64,000 nucleotides of DNA from Microbacterium sp. 3J1 (GCF_001049495.1 NZ_CDWI01000011.1:992001-1056000); one strand, 5' to 3'; positions 7,840 through 16,367 are shown, counted from the first letter of the stretch. Made by a program: numbers and translations. Notes: a model not told the origin generated them from the sequence alone.

Positions 7840-9529
7840 GTGTAGATGCCTCTCTCTCCTGTCGCCCGGAGGCCGGCGACGACCCCTGACGTTCGGTCAG
7901 CGCCGCGACTGCGGCCCGATTGGTCTCGAACACCTCTCGGTCGCCCAAGAGGCCGAGGGTCTCGAATCGCGGTCGTGCGGCAGGCCGCAGGCGGCTGAAC
8001 GAGAGCGTCAGCCCTCTCGCAGCCAGCCAGTCCGCGAGGCTCTCGAATGACTCTGCTGCGGTGACGTCGGCGTCGGTCACTGCCTCCATGTCGATCACCA
8101 CGTGTCGCACCGCGCCGGAGCCCGCCGCTTGCACAGCGGAACGGACGGCGGAGGCGAACACGTCCCCGTTCGCGAAGAACAGCGGCGCAGCCATCCGGAT
8201 CACCAGAACGCCGGGCGCCGTCACCTTTCCGGGCGGAGCGTCCTCCAGCAGCGAGGCAGACGGTTCGTTCTCGGCCGAGAGGATATCGATCGCGGGGTTC
8301 GACGCTCGGCGGGCGATGTTGATCAACGCGAGCACGAAGGCGATCAGGATGCCGGGTATCGACCCGACGAACAGCGTCACGAGGAAGCACACGGCTCCGA
8401 TGACGAACTCGAACCGGTCGAGCTTCCAGAGCGTCCGGAACTCGCCGATTCCCAGCAGCGGCAGGATCGCGACGCCGACGATCGCGCCGATGGCGGGCGA
8501 GGGGATGTCCTCCAGCAGTCCCGTCCCGAAGAGCAGCAGCAGGAGAGTGCCGCCCGCCAGCACCAGCGACGGGAGCTGCGTGCGGGATCCCGCCTGGTCC
8601 ATCGCCGCTGTGCGGCTCGTCGACGACCCGACGGCGAAACTGCCTTGCGCGCCGGCCGCGATGTTGGCGACGCCGAATGCGAACAGATCCCGATTGGGAC
8701 TCGTGGCGTAGTGACGCTTCTCGCCGTAGGAACGAGCGACGAGGAGCCCCTCGGCTGTCGTGACCATCGTGAGGGCCATCGCGGACGGCACCAGGAGCAA
8801 CCAGGTCTGCCAATCGATCACCGGCCATGTCAGGGTGGGTGGCCCTGCCGGGACCTCTCCGAGCACGGCGACGCCCCGCTCGTCCAACCCGGTCATCAGC
8901 ACGACGACGGTCGCGACGACCATGACCACGAGTGCCCACGGCACCGCCCTCAGCAGATTCTTCCCGAGAAGCAGGATCGTGACGGAGACCACCGAGATCA
9001 TCAGCGACCATCCGTTGAGGGTGCCGATCCCGCTCACGAGATCCGCGACCTTCTCCACGAACTCTCCGCCGGAATCGATCGACACGCCGAGCATCTTGGC
9101 GATCTGGGAGACGAGGATGTCCAGGGCCAGTCCGCCGACGAATCCGATCAGGATCGGCTTGGAGAGGAAGTTCGCGAGGAAGCCGAGTCTGAACACGGAC
9201 AGAAGGATGAACATCACTCCGCAGATGATCGCCTGGGCGAGTGCCAGCGTGAGGTAGTCCTCGGATCCCGCTGCGGCCAGTCCCCCGATCGACGAGGCGA
9301 CGAGCGCCGCCGCGGCTGCGTCGGGAGAGGCCACGACCTGTCGCGAGGAGACGACGAGGACGTACAGGATCGTCGGGATGACCAGCGCGTACAGTCCTGC
9401 GGTCGCAGGCAGACCGGCGATCTGGGCATAGCCGATGTTGAGCGGGATCGCGATAGCGAGCAGCGTGACGCCCGCGGTCAGTTCACGCACGAGGTTCTGA
9501 CGAGTGACACCGACCAACGGTTTCTGCAC
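7832..9529 (-). CDS. SulP family anion transporter with STAS domain, second copy
   Basis: The product is a 565-residue membrane transporter of the SulP family. The hydrophobic helices begin near residue 12 (LTAGVTLLAIAIPLNIGYAQ), include the family's QIAGLPATAGLYALVIP segment and end near residue 405. A STAS domain follows (VLVIRMAAPLFFANGDVFAS to FETLGLLGDREVF). It differs clearly from the SulP at 3044 and is not a recent duplicate. It is first in the minus-strand operon leading through DUF6325, SHOCT, the small peptide and two more membrane proteins. The 207-base gap upstream is shared with a divergent SHOCT gene and holds two palindromes. Likely substrates are sulfate or bicarbonate. Confidence 0.85.
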   Translation of the reverse strand: MQKPLVGVTRQNLVRELTAGVTLLAIAIPLNIGYAQIAGLPATAGLYALVIPTILYVLVVSSRQVVASPDAAAAALVASSIGGLAAAGSEDYLTLALAQAIICGVMFILLSVFRLGFLANFLSKPILIGFVGGLALDILVSQIAKMLGVSIDSGGEFVEKVADLVSGIGTLNGWSLMISVVSVTILLLGKNLLRAVPWALVVMVVATVVVLMTGLDERGVAVLGEVPAGPPTLTWPVIDWQTWLLLVPSAMALTMVTTAEGLLVARSYGEKRHYATSPNRDLFAFGVANIAAGAQGSFAVGSSTSRTAAMDQAGSRTQLPSLVLAGGTLLLLLFGTGLLEDIPSPAIGAIVGVAILPLLGIGEFRTLWKLDRFEFVIGAVCFLVTLFVGSIPGILIAFVLALINIARRASNPAIDILSAENEPSASLLEDAPPGKVTAPGVLVIRMAAPLFFANGDVFASAVRSAVQAAGSGAVRHVVIDMEAVTDADVTAAESFESLADWLAARGLTLSFSRLRPAARPRFETLGLLGDREVFETNRAAVAALTERQGSSPASGRQEREASTHD

Positions 9530-9609
9530 GTCGTGACCTCCGGCCTCCTCGCCCCACGTGGCGAACTGCCCTCATGCTCGCATCCGGTGGTGCGCCCGCA
9601 CCGGCACGA

Positions 9610-9626
9610 TCACCCCAACGGGGTGA
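9610..9626. promoter_or_regulatory. Perfect 17-bp palindrome, operator candidate
   Basis: TCACCCCAACGGGGTGA has perfect 7-base arms around AAC. It lies in the divergent promoter gap, 81 bases upstream of the SulP start and 111 bases upstream of the plus-strand SHOCT gene. The same arm pattern recurs at 13929 and 13981. It is not followed by a T tract and lies between gene starts, not gene ends, so an operator is more likely than a terminator. The LAL-type regulator at 10600 is the nearest candidate ligand. Confidence 0.55.
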
Positions 9627-9648
9627 GCGTCAGGCACCGGCCACTCGG

Positions 9649-9665
9649 TCGCCCGCTGAGGGTGA
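9649..9665. promoter_or_regulatory. Imperfect second palindrome of the 17-bp family
   Basis: TCGCCCGCTGAGGGTGA aligns with the palindrome family (TCACCC-N5-GGGTGA) except for G at position 3 and a non-pairing G at position 7. Its centre is 39 bases from the centre of the perfect copy at 9610-9626. Paired sites also occur at 13929 and 13981. It is 72 bases upstream of the SHOCT gene start at 9737. Confidence 0.35.
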
Positions 9666-9736
9666 GGCTCGGCCCCGGCCGCAACGACACGATGCCACGA
9701 TCGCACCACGCAATACCTCGACCGTTAGGAGTAGTC

Positions 9737-10123
9737 GTGTCCATCTGGGAAAGCTTCTGGGCCATCATGTGGTGGTTCCTCTGGGCGTTCGTGTTCGTTT
9801 CCTACCTCATGGTGCTGTTCGGCATCATCGCCGACATCTTCCGCGACCATGCCCTGAACGGGTGGGCCAAGGCCGCCTGGATGCTCTTCCTGGTCTTCGT
9901 CCCGTTCCTGACGGCTCTGGTCTACCTCATCGCCCGTGGTGGAGGGATGGCGGAGCGGGGCGCGTCCGCGGTGCAGCAGAACCGGGAAGCCACGGATTCG
10001 TACATCCGATCCGTCGCCGGAGCGAGCCCCAGCGACGAGATCGACAAGGCCTCCAAGCTCCTGGCCTCGGGTGCGATCACGAACGAGGAGTTCGCATCCA
10101 TCAAGGCCCGCGCGCTCAGCTGA
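9737..10123 (+). CDS. PLDc_N/SHOCT two-helix membrane protein
   Basis: The 128-residue product starts at a GTG preceded by TTAGGAG. Two hydrophobic helices (about 8-32 and 45-68) resemble the PLDc_N membrane module. A linker and a C-terminal SHOCT domain follow (DEIDKASKLLASGAITNEEF). The same SHOCT module ends the protein at 7066, though the rest differs. The next gene, 22 bases on, is a DUF6325 paralogue. This strand therefore repeats the SHOCT plus DUF6325 pair seen on the minus strand. Possibly a membrane scaffold; function unknown. Confidence 0.8.
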   Translation: MSIWESFWAIMWWFLWAFVFVSYLMVLFGIIADIFRDHALNGWAKAAWMLFLVFVPFLTALVYLIARGGGMAERGASAVQQNREATDSYIRSVAGASPSDEIDKASKLLASGAITNEEFASIKARALS

Positions 10124-10145
10124 GTCGGTGCAGGGGGCAGCCGCC

Positions 10146-10580
10146 ATGTCGGATCGTGCACTCCACGACGTCGTCGTGCTCGTCGTGCGCCTCGACAGCG
10201 ACCGCCCCCGCCCGGCCGTGCTCGAGGCGCTGCTGCAACAGGTCGAATGCGGCGTGCTGCGGCTCGTCGACTTCCTCATCGTCCGTCGGAACCGACAGCC
10301 GGGTAGCTTCGACTACGTCGAGATCGACGAGCAGACCTTCGGCCTCGCCGGACTGCGACCAGGGGTACCCGGCCTGGTGAGTCGGGAGGACGCGATGACG
10401 CTCTGCGCCGACCTTCCCGTGAACGGCACCGCGGCACTGATCCTGGTCGAGCCGACGTGGCTCGAACGATTCTCGTCGGAGCTCAGGAGGCACGGAGCGG
10501 ACGTTCTCTCCGCGCAGCCGATCACCGCCTCCCACGCGAACTCCGTCTGGCTGACCGCTGCGACGACGGAGGCGCCCTGA
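10146..10580 (+). CDS. DUF6325-type protein, copy B
   Basis: 144 residues from the ATG at 10146, which has a G-rich stretch (CAGGGGGC) as ribosome binding site. It shares the core layout of the protein at 7408-7839: LRLVDFLIV, EIDEQ, SREDAMTLCADLP and AALILVEPTW. It follows the SHOCT gene closely and probably forms a two-gene transcript with it. The 3' end faces the regulator gene tail-to-tail with a 19-base gap and no clear terminator hairpin. Function unknown. Confidence 0.7.
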   Translation: MSDRALHDVVVLVVRLDSDRPRPAVLEALLQQVECGVLRLVDFLIVRRNRQPGSFDYVEIDEQTFGLAGLRPGVPGLVSREDAMTLCADLPVNGTAALILVEPTWLERFSSELRRHGADVLSAQPITASHANSVWLTAATTEAP

Positions 10581-10599
10581 CTGCTCGCCTCTCCCCCAC

Positions 10600-13158
10600 T
10601 CACACGGTCGTGTGCACAGCCTCCCGACGAGAGGTGACGCCGAGCTTCCGGTAGATCGCACGCTGATGAGTCTTGACGGTGTTGATCGAGAGCTCGAGCT
10701 CATCCGCGATCTCGGGCAGTGTCCGGGAGGTCTGCAGTTGCCGGAAGACGTCACGCTCCCGCTCCGACAGGACCGCGACGAGGGATCCGCTCCCCTCCGA
10801 CGCCAGGCATCGCCCGATAAAGTCCTCGTACTGACTGCCGAAGTGCACGTGTTCGCTGAGCAGCTTGCGGATCGCCGTCTCACGGTGCGCGAACAGGAGC
10901 GTCACGTTCTCGCCCGAGGCCACGGCGAGGCCGGCCTCGCACAGCTCGTGCGCGGCCTCGTGATCACCGGCGTGGCGCCGCATGACGGCCGCAGTCATGA
11001 GGGTGGCCGCCTTCACGTACGACACCTCTGAGAACAGCCTGAGCGAGCGCAAGGTCTGCAGAGCCTCGGCGTGATTGCCGTCGCGCCGCAGGATCCCGCT
11101 CATGGCGACTGCGACGACCGGGAGGTTCGGGCACTGCACATACTTCCGCGCGATCCGAACCGCCCGTTCGTGGTTGCCGCTCGTCTCTTCGAGGAGCGCG
11201 ATCGACGATTCGCGGAACATGTGCCAGGGTACGCCATGCAGTGTCTCGATCGGGATCTCCTGGATGCCTATGGCCGCCCTGCGGCTCCGCGGCCCGTCTC
11301 CCGTCTCTGCGACGCTGTAGGCGATCATCATCCGTGCTATCGCGGAGAAGGAAGGATCGGGGAATCCGCTCTGGAGTATCGCCTCGTAGGCGCTCACGCA
11401 CCGCGCGGTATCGCCCGCCCAATAGGCGACGAAGCCGGACGCCGCCCAGGCGCTTCCGCTTGCATAGGCCGAGGACAGCGGCGGCATGTGGGGATGGCCG
11501 ATGGACCGCAGGGTCGACTCAGCCGCCCTCAGGTGCCCTGCCCACGTCTGGGCGAACGCCAGATGCCCGGACGCGCGCACGGATGCTGCGGACGCCGGCT
11601 CGCCTGCGAACTCCCGTGACGCCGACGCGAAGTACTCCGCGGGAAGCTCCGGGTTCGAGGGAATCCGTATCTCCGCCCAGCCGAGCAGGGTGTTGATCGC
11701 GATTCTGCTGGCGGCTGTCCTCGGGTCGCCGGCAGCGAGCATCCCGCGCAATCGTGTGGCAGCGCGCGACACGAGAAGCGGATCGTTGCAGACGAAGAGC
11801 CGTGCGATGTCCGCGATCACCGAACGATCGGACCCCGTCGTCCGGGCGGGCTCCTGTTCGGCCCGCGTCATGATCTCGCGAGCGAGGTGATGCCCGCCGA
11901 GCAGATCGGTGGCGCAGGCCAGGATGAACGGGAGGTCCGCATCCTGCGGTGCGTCGCGCATCAGCAGCGTGACGGCACGCTCGACCTCCTCTCCGTTCCC
12001 CTCCATGATGAGCGCCACCCAGTGCCCGAAGAGCGTTGCTCTCGCGCCGTCCGTGTCTCCCGCGAGCAGGGAGTGCTGGATGGAGCTCAACTGGTCGGTG
12101 TCCTCCAGGAAGGCCGCCGCTCGACGATGGCATGCGGCCGCACGTTCCGGATCCGCTCGCCGGATGTCCGCGCACGTCCGGACGAACGAGCTGTGCCATT
12201 GATAGACCATCCCATGAGGCCCGGAGAAGCGGTCGAGGAAGAGCCCGAGCGCCACGCACTCGTCGAGGAGCGCCGCGGCGTCCGGCCGCGCCGACACGGC
12301 CGCCGCCAGGGCTGGGGTGAGCTCGATGCACACGGTGGTATCGAGGACGAAGTCCGCGATACCGGGCGGGAGAACGCTGAGGATGTGGTCGCGAACGTAG
12401 TCGCCCAGGAACTCCGACGCCGTGGCGGCGCCCGAGTCGGGCCGTCGCCCGCCGATGAGGACCATCCGCACCGCGATCGGCCACCCCTGCGTCTCTTCGA
12501 ACACGCTCGTGTGCTCGAGACTGCGCCCCTGCGCCGTGTCGTTCAGAGTCCGCATCAACGCCGCGACCTCGTCGGCCGTGAAACGGAGCTCTCGGGACCC
12601 GACGAACATCTCCGGTTGCAGCAGCCGTTCCCGGGACATCGTGATGTCGAGGAGGGTCGTTCCGATCAGCAGCACGCGAATCATCTCCGGCGGCTGGTCG
12701 ACGAGCATCCCGAGGATGCTTCGACGCCAGTGCTCCCCTGCGCGATGGGCGTCGTCGACGATGAGAGTCACGCGGATGCCGGCGGCTGCGGTCGCGTCGC
12801 TCAGCGCGGCGTACAGCGCACGCGGGGTCATCTGATCGTCGAGTCGGGGCAGACTGTGGCGTGCTCGTCGGTAGGACGCCGAGAGGGCATCGATGACTCC
12901 GCGCTGCAGGCGCGTCTGATCGATGTCCAGCGCGTTGAGGAGCAACCACGCCGGCTCGCCCTGAGCCGCGGCCCAGTCGGCGACCGCCGTCGTCTTGCCG
13001 TAACCGCTCGGCGCGCTCACCACCGCGACCGATCTGCTCTCGAGCGCAGCGTCGATGGCGGCGCTGAGTCGAGGGCGTGGGAGTGAGCCCGGCTGAGGGG
13101 TCGGCGGCCGGAACCGCACGGAGGGGATGTGTTCGGTCAGACGTCTGGCGGCCGTCAT
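10600..13158 (-). CDS. LAL/MalT-type LuxR family transcriptional regulator
   Basis: A large ATP-dependent regulator, 852 residues from the ATG at 13158 (the frame stays open to 13230, but homology-like sequence begins near 13158). A Walker A motif SAPSGYGKT lies at about 48-56 and a Walker B LIVDDAH about 90 residues later. A long helical TPR-like middle follows. The last ~60 residues are a LuxR helix-turn-helix (LSERERDVFRQLQTSRTLPE, ending VKTHQRAIYRKLGV). MalT-like proteins bind ATP and an inducer, multimerise and activate target promoters. It lies in the centre of the accessory region and is the natural candidate to act at the repeated palindromes; this link is inference. Confidence 0.9.
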   Translation of the reverse strand: MTAARRLTEHIPSVRFRPPTPQPGSLPRPRLSAAIDAALESRSVAVVSAPSGYGKTTAVADWAAAQGEPAWLLLNALDIDQTRLQRGVIDALSASYRRARHSLPRLDDQMTPRALYAALSDATAAAGIRVTLIVDDAHRAGEHWRRSILGMLVDQPPEMIRVLLIGTTLLDITMSRERLLQPEMFVGSRELRFTADEVAALMRTLNDTAQGRSLEHTSVFEETQGWPIAVRMVLIGGRRPDSGAATASEFLGDYVRDHILSVLPPGIADFVLDTTVCIELTPALAAAVSARPDAAALLDECVALGLFLDRFSGPHGMVYQWHSSFVRTCADIRRADPERAAACHRRAAAFLEDTDQLSSIQHSLLAGDTDGARATLFGHWVALIMEGNGEEVERAVTLLMRDAPQDADLPFILACATDLLGGHHLAREIMTRAEQEPARTTGSDRSVIADIARLFVCNDPLLVSRAATRLRGMLAAGDPRTAASRIAINTLLGWAEIRIPSNPELPAEYFASASREFAGEPASAASVRASGHLAFAQTWAGHLRAAESTLRSIGHPHMPPLSSAYASGSAWAASGFVAYWAGDTARCVSAYEAILQSGFPDPSFSAIARMMIAYSVAETGDGPRSRRAAIGIQEIPIETLHGVPWHMFRESSIALLEETSGNHERAVRIARKYVQCPNLPVVAVAMSGILRRDGNHAEALQTLRSLRLFSEVSYVKAATLMTAAVMRRHAGDHEAAHELCEAGLAVASGENVTLLFAHRETAIRKLLSEHVHFGSQYEDFIGRCLASEGSGSLVAVLSERERDVFRQLQTSRTLPEIADELELSINTVKTHQRAIYRKLGVTSRREAVHTTV

Positions 13159-13255
13159 GGCCCCAAGGTAGCGATATACCGGAGCTTTCTCAATGAGTTC
13201 TCCGCCGCACTCGATGTCACGTGCGGTCATTCCGCGCCGGGCGAGTGTCGCGAGG

Positions 13256-13885
13256 TCAGATCTTGACCGGGAAGGTGAGCAGCACGATCATTCCGGCGAC
13301 GCCGAGTATCGACGCGAGAGCGAGGAAGGTGTATCGCCGCCAACTGAGTCGCTGCGATTGCGACAGAGCCGCGAAGAACAGGACGAGCGCGAACAGGACC
13401 GTCAGAAGGGAGTAGTTGTCGCCTCGCTGGTTGTTGACCAACGCCTCCTCGAACTTCTGGTCCGCGCGATCGGCGAACTCAGCGGCCTCCGTGGTTCCGG
13501 GCGGGACGTACTCCTCCATCGCGAACGGTCCGGACTCGGTCCTGCCGCCGTCGTCCCACGCGTCGAACGCGACCGCGAACGCGTCGGAGAAGCGCTCCTC
13601 GATGTACTGGGACAGTGCCTCGTCGCCATCGGCCTGTGCGAGCACCCACTGGGTATAGATGCTCAGGTCGTACTGGCGCGCCGCCTGCGCCTCCCCCTGT
13701 GCGGATGCCGCCTGTATGCGCGCGCTGGACGCCTGGCTGAACGCGATCGACATCTCTCCTCCCCACTTGGATGCCTCGAATCCGCTCCATGCCGTGAGCA
13801 CCGCCGTCAGGGAGAGGATCACGACTGTGGTCACCTCGACGAGACGTCGTGGTTTCGGGTCATGTACTGGTCGGTCCGTCGCCAT
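13256..13885 (-). CDS. DUF4337-like membrane protein
   Basis: 209 residues from the ATG at 13885; the open frame extends upstream, but the residues there are not protein-like. A first helix at about 15-34 (VEVTTVVILSLTAVLTAWSG) is followed by a soluble, partly coiled-coil region rich in Ala and Gln, then two helices near 160 and 187. The VILSLTAVLTAWSGFEASKW pattern resembles DUF4337-type proteins, of unknown function. It is divergent from the AI-2E-type transporter gene across a gap with two palindromes. Confidence 0.65.
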   Translation of the reverse strand: MATDRPVHDPKPRRLVEVTTVVILSLTAVLTAWSGFEASKWGGEMSIAFSQASSARIQAASAQGEAQAARQYDLSIYTQWVLAQADGDEALSQYIEERFSDAFAVAFDAWDDGGRTESGPFAMEEYVPPGTTEAAEFADRADQKFEEALVNNQRGDNYSLLTVLFALVLFFAALSQSQRLSWRRYTFLALASILGVAGMIVLLTFPVKI

Positions 13886-13928
13886 CTCTTCATTCTTCGG
13901 TGGCGCGCCACTCGGTGAGGTCCGCGAG

Positions 13929-13945
13929 TCACCCGGGGCGGGTGA
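13929..13945. promoter_or_regulatory. Perfect 17-bp palindrome, operator candidate
   Basis: TCACCCGGGGCGGGTGA has perfect 7-base arms around GGG. The arms extend by one more pair (G...C) to 13928-13946. It lies 43 bases upstream of the DUF4337-like gene start. Its centre is 52 bases from the next copy at 13981, about five helical turns, so two bound dimers could face the same side of the DNA. Confidence 0.55.
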
Positions 13946-13980
13946 CCCGAAGACTGTGCGCGACAGGCGGGCACGGCTGA

Positions 13981-13997
13981 TCACCCTGAGAGGGTGA
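13981..13997. promoter_or_regulatory. Perfect 17-bp palindrome, operator candidate
   Basis: TCACCCTGAGAGGGTGA has perfect 7-base arms around GAG. It lies 19 bases upstream of the GTG at 14017 and 52 upstream of the alternative start at 14050 of the AI-2E-type transporter gene, so it would overlap that gene's promoter or leader. Third clear member of the family after 9610 and 13929. Confidence 0.55.
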
Positions 13998-14016
13998 CGG
14001 CCGAGAGGCGACTCGC

Positions 14017-15156
14017 GTGACTCGCCACGCGCGCAGCTACTCTGAGCACGTGATCCAGTCTCCGAGGGGTGCAGCGGAGAGGCGTCTCCGGTCGGGTTCC
14101 GGAGCTCTCGTCTCTCTCGGGTGCGCGGTTCTCGTCCTCCTCGGGGTGCATCTGGCGCGCAGCGTCGTGGCGCCGCTCGCGCTGGCGATCGTCGTGGTGA
14201 TCATCTGCCTGCCGATCGGCGAGGCGGTCGCGCGACGTGCCGGCCACCGGTGGGTGGGAACCACGGCGATCATCGTCCTCGCCTACGGCGTCGTCCTCGC
14301 GGCCGGTGCCCTCATCTGGCTCGCCGCGGGACAGTTCGCGGGTCTGATCGCGGATCTGGGGCCCGGGGGCGCGCTCGATCATGTGCGAGACTCCCTCCGA
14401 TCGTGGGGTGCGGCGGTCTTCCACGGCGATGTCGGCGGCGCTCAGCCCGACCTCTCCGTCCTGCTCGACATTCTCGAGACCGCCACATCGGCCCTCGTCT
14501 CGGCCGTGGTCGCCCTGTTCTTCGTCTGCGCGTACGTCGTCGTCATGGCCGTCGACGCGGGTCGGTACGCCGGTGCCGCCGACCTCTACGGATCATCGCG
14601 GGCGGGAACGATCGCTCGCGCGAGGCGGCTCAATCAGAGCATCCGTCGCTATTACCTCGTGAACGGGGCGTTCGGAGCGATCGTCGCGACCATCGACGGG
14701 CTCGCCCTCTGGATGCTCGGCGTCCCGGCACCCGTCGTGTGGGCGATCCTGGCCTTCGTGACGAACTTCGTGCCGTCGATCGGCTTCGTCATCGGGGTGA
14801 TACCGCCCGCCGTGCTGGCTCTCGCCATCGGAGGGTGGCCCCTCTTCCTCGGGGTGATCGCCGTCTACAGCACCGTGAATGTCGTGCTGCAGGTCTTTCT
14901 GCAGCCGAAGTTCGTGAGTGATGCGGTCGGCCTGAGCCTGACGGTGAGCTTCTTCGCCGTCGTCTTCTGGACCTTCGTGATCGGCCCTGTCGGGGCGATC
15001 CTCGCCGTCCCGCTGACGCTCCTCGCGAGAACCCTGCTGTTCGAAGGCAGAGCCGACATGACGTGGTGGCGGTGGCTGTCCGGCGACGACCAGGCGTCTT
15101 CGGAGGACCCGTCGCAGGTGACGGCTATCGGGCGGACTGCCGCAGCGGAACCGTGA
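14017..15156 (+). CDS. AI-2E family transporter (PerM/TqsA-like)
   Basis: A 379-residue membrane protein with about seven or eight helices. The pattern is that of the AI-2E transporter family: two N-terminal helices, a soluble segment with LNQSIRRYYLVNGAFGAIVA in the middle, and LAFVTNFVPSIGFVIGVIPP followed by a QPKFVSDAVGLS segment. Members export signals, ions or are uncharacterised; no substrate can be given. The GTG at 14017 has GAGAGG eight bases upstream; the GTG at 14050 is an alternative. Its 3' end overlaps the convergent ATPase gene by 32 bases. Confidence 0.85.
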   Translation: MTRHARSYSEHVIQSPRGAAERRLRSGSGALVSLGCAVLVLLGVHLARSVVAPLALAIVVVIICLPIGEAVARRAGHRWVGTTAIIVLAYGVVLAAGALIWLAAGQFAGLIADLGPGGALDHVRDSLRSWGAAVFHGDVGGAQPDLSVLLDILETATSALVSAVVALFFVCAYVVVMAVDAGRYAGAADLYGSSRAGTIARARRLNQSIRRYYLVNGAFGAIVATIDGLALWMLGVPAPVVWAILAFVTNFVPSIGFVIGVIPPAVLALAIGGWPLFLGVIAVYSTVNVVLQVFLQPKFVSDAVGLSLTVSFFAVVFWTFVIGPVGAILAVPLTLLARTLLFEGRADMTWWRWLSGDDQASSEDPSQVTAIGRTAAAEP

Positions 15157-16219
15157 CGTCGCCGCCCGATTCCTCGGTGAGTCGCGACCCCATCTGAACG
15201 AACGTCGGGTCGGTGATGAACGATCCGACGAAGAGCGCCTGCCCCTGGGTGAAGCCCTGAGCCTGTCGCAGAAGTGCCTCCGGTGCGAATCCGAAGACGT
15301 CCGCGAGCTCGGCGAGATCGCGCGGCGCATTGACGCGCATGAGACCGAGGTTGTCGCACTGGGAGAGCACGTTCGGGTGGATCTTGGACGGACGCTGGGT
15401 CGAGAGGAAGAGCCAGATGCCGAACTTGCGGCCTTCGGCGGCGATCTGCACCAGCTGTTCGGTGAGTCTGCGCTCCACCGCGGTGTCCGGTTCGGGCGTG
15501 CAGAGATTATGCGCCTCATCGATCACGACGAGAATGGGCTGACGGTCCTCGCGTCGAGACCACAGGTGCTCGAGGACGGCGAGTGCGGCGACCTTCGGCT
15601 CCGCCGGGTGAGCGAAACCCCCGAGATCGAGGATCGTCGCACTCGGACGTTCGTCGATCACATCATTGACCGACGAACCTCCTCGCGACCACAGATCCCA
15701 TTCCAGGACCTGCAGGTTCTCCATCCGCTTCGCCAGCTGGGCACGCGTGACATCCCCCGAATCCCTCAGGCTCCGGAGGAGTTCGTCCGTGTCGAACCAC
15801 GGTGTGTCCTCTTCGCTGTGCAGCAGCACGTTGTACTCGTCGGCATCGCGGACCGGATCCATCTGCAGCACAGCCGCCTTGCTCGCGGTGAGGAGGTCGA
15901 GGTAGCGCACGCGAACGGCGTCCTCCGCTCCCCGGCCCGACCGGAAGACTCGGATGTCGAGGGCCGCAAGGTGATCCGCCTCCGCCTTCCCTGCGGTGGG
16001 GAGCGTCTCGCGCAGGCGAACGAAGTCGGCGTTCGGGTCGAGGATCAGGAGCGGCAGCTCCGTGGTCAGAAGCAACTGCTCCAGCACGACGCCCAGCGCG
16101 TAGGTCTTGCCGCTTCCGCTCTGACCGCACCAGAACGTATGCCGGTTGAACCGTCGGGCGTCGAGGTGCACGGGAGCGGGATTCTCGTCCACCGTGTGTC
16201 CGATCGAGAGCGTCGACAT
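15125..16219 (-). CDS. HerA/DUF87-like ATP-binding protein
   Basis: This 364-residue P-loop ATPase has its start fixed by GGAGGAAGC directly before the ATG at 16219. Walker A is CGQSGSGKT (31-39) and Walker B ILVVIDEAHN (229-238). LFLSTQRPSKIHPNVLSQCD is the motif typical of the HerA/FtsK-like DUF87 group, in which hexamers translocate DNA or move other polymers. No NurA nuclease partner or restriction gene is adjacent. It is divergent from an MFS gene. The role is unknown; chromosome processing or defence are possibilities by family only. Confidence 0.75.
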   Translation of the reverse strand: MSTLSIGHTVDENPAPVHLDARRFNRHTFWCGQSGSGKTYALGVVLEQLLLTTELPLLILDPNADFVRLRETLPTAGKAEADHLAALDIRVFRSGRGAEDAVRVRYLDLLTASKAAVLQMDPVRDADEYNVLLHSEEDTPWFDTDELLRSLRDSGDVTRAQLAKRMENLQVLEWDLWSRGGSSVNDVIDERPSATILDLGGFAHPAEPKVAALAVLEHLWSRREDRQPILVVIDEAHNLCTPEPDTAVERRLTEQLVQIAAEGRKFGIWLFLSTQRPSKIHPNVLSQCDNLGLMRVNAPRDLAELADVFGFAPEALLRQAQGFTQGQALFVGSFITDPTFVQMGSRLTEESGGDVTVPLRQSAR

Positions 16220-16288
16220 GCTTCCTCCACATGGTGCGGCCGGTTCTGCGGCACCTCTCTGTCTAGCGACCCGATGCACGATCGCACC

Positions 16289-16319
16289 CCGCGCCTCACC
16301 CCTCGAGGATGAGGCGCGG
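16289..16319. promoter_or_regulatory. Long hairpin containing a variant of the 17-bp palindrome
   Basis: Ten perfectly paired bases (CCGCGCCTCA / TGAGGCGCGG) flank an inner segment. The core at 16296-16312, TCACCCCTCGAGGATGA, keeps the 7-3-7 layout of the palindromes at 9610, 13929 and 13981 with two arm mismatches. It lies between the divergent ATPase and MFS starts, so it is unlikely to end either transcript. Its longer stem makes a structured leader or protein-binding site equally possible. Confidence 0.4.
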
Positions 16320-16367
16320 AGTGCAGCCGCGATCGGCGAGGTCCTGCAGCAGGAGTAGCGTTGAGGG

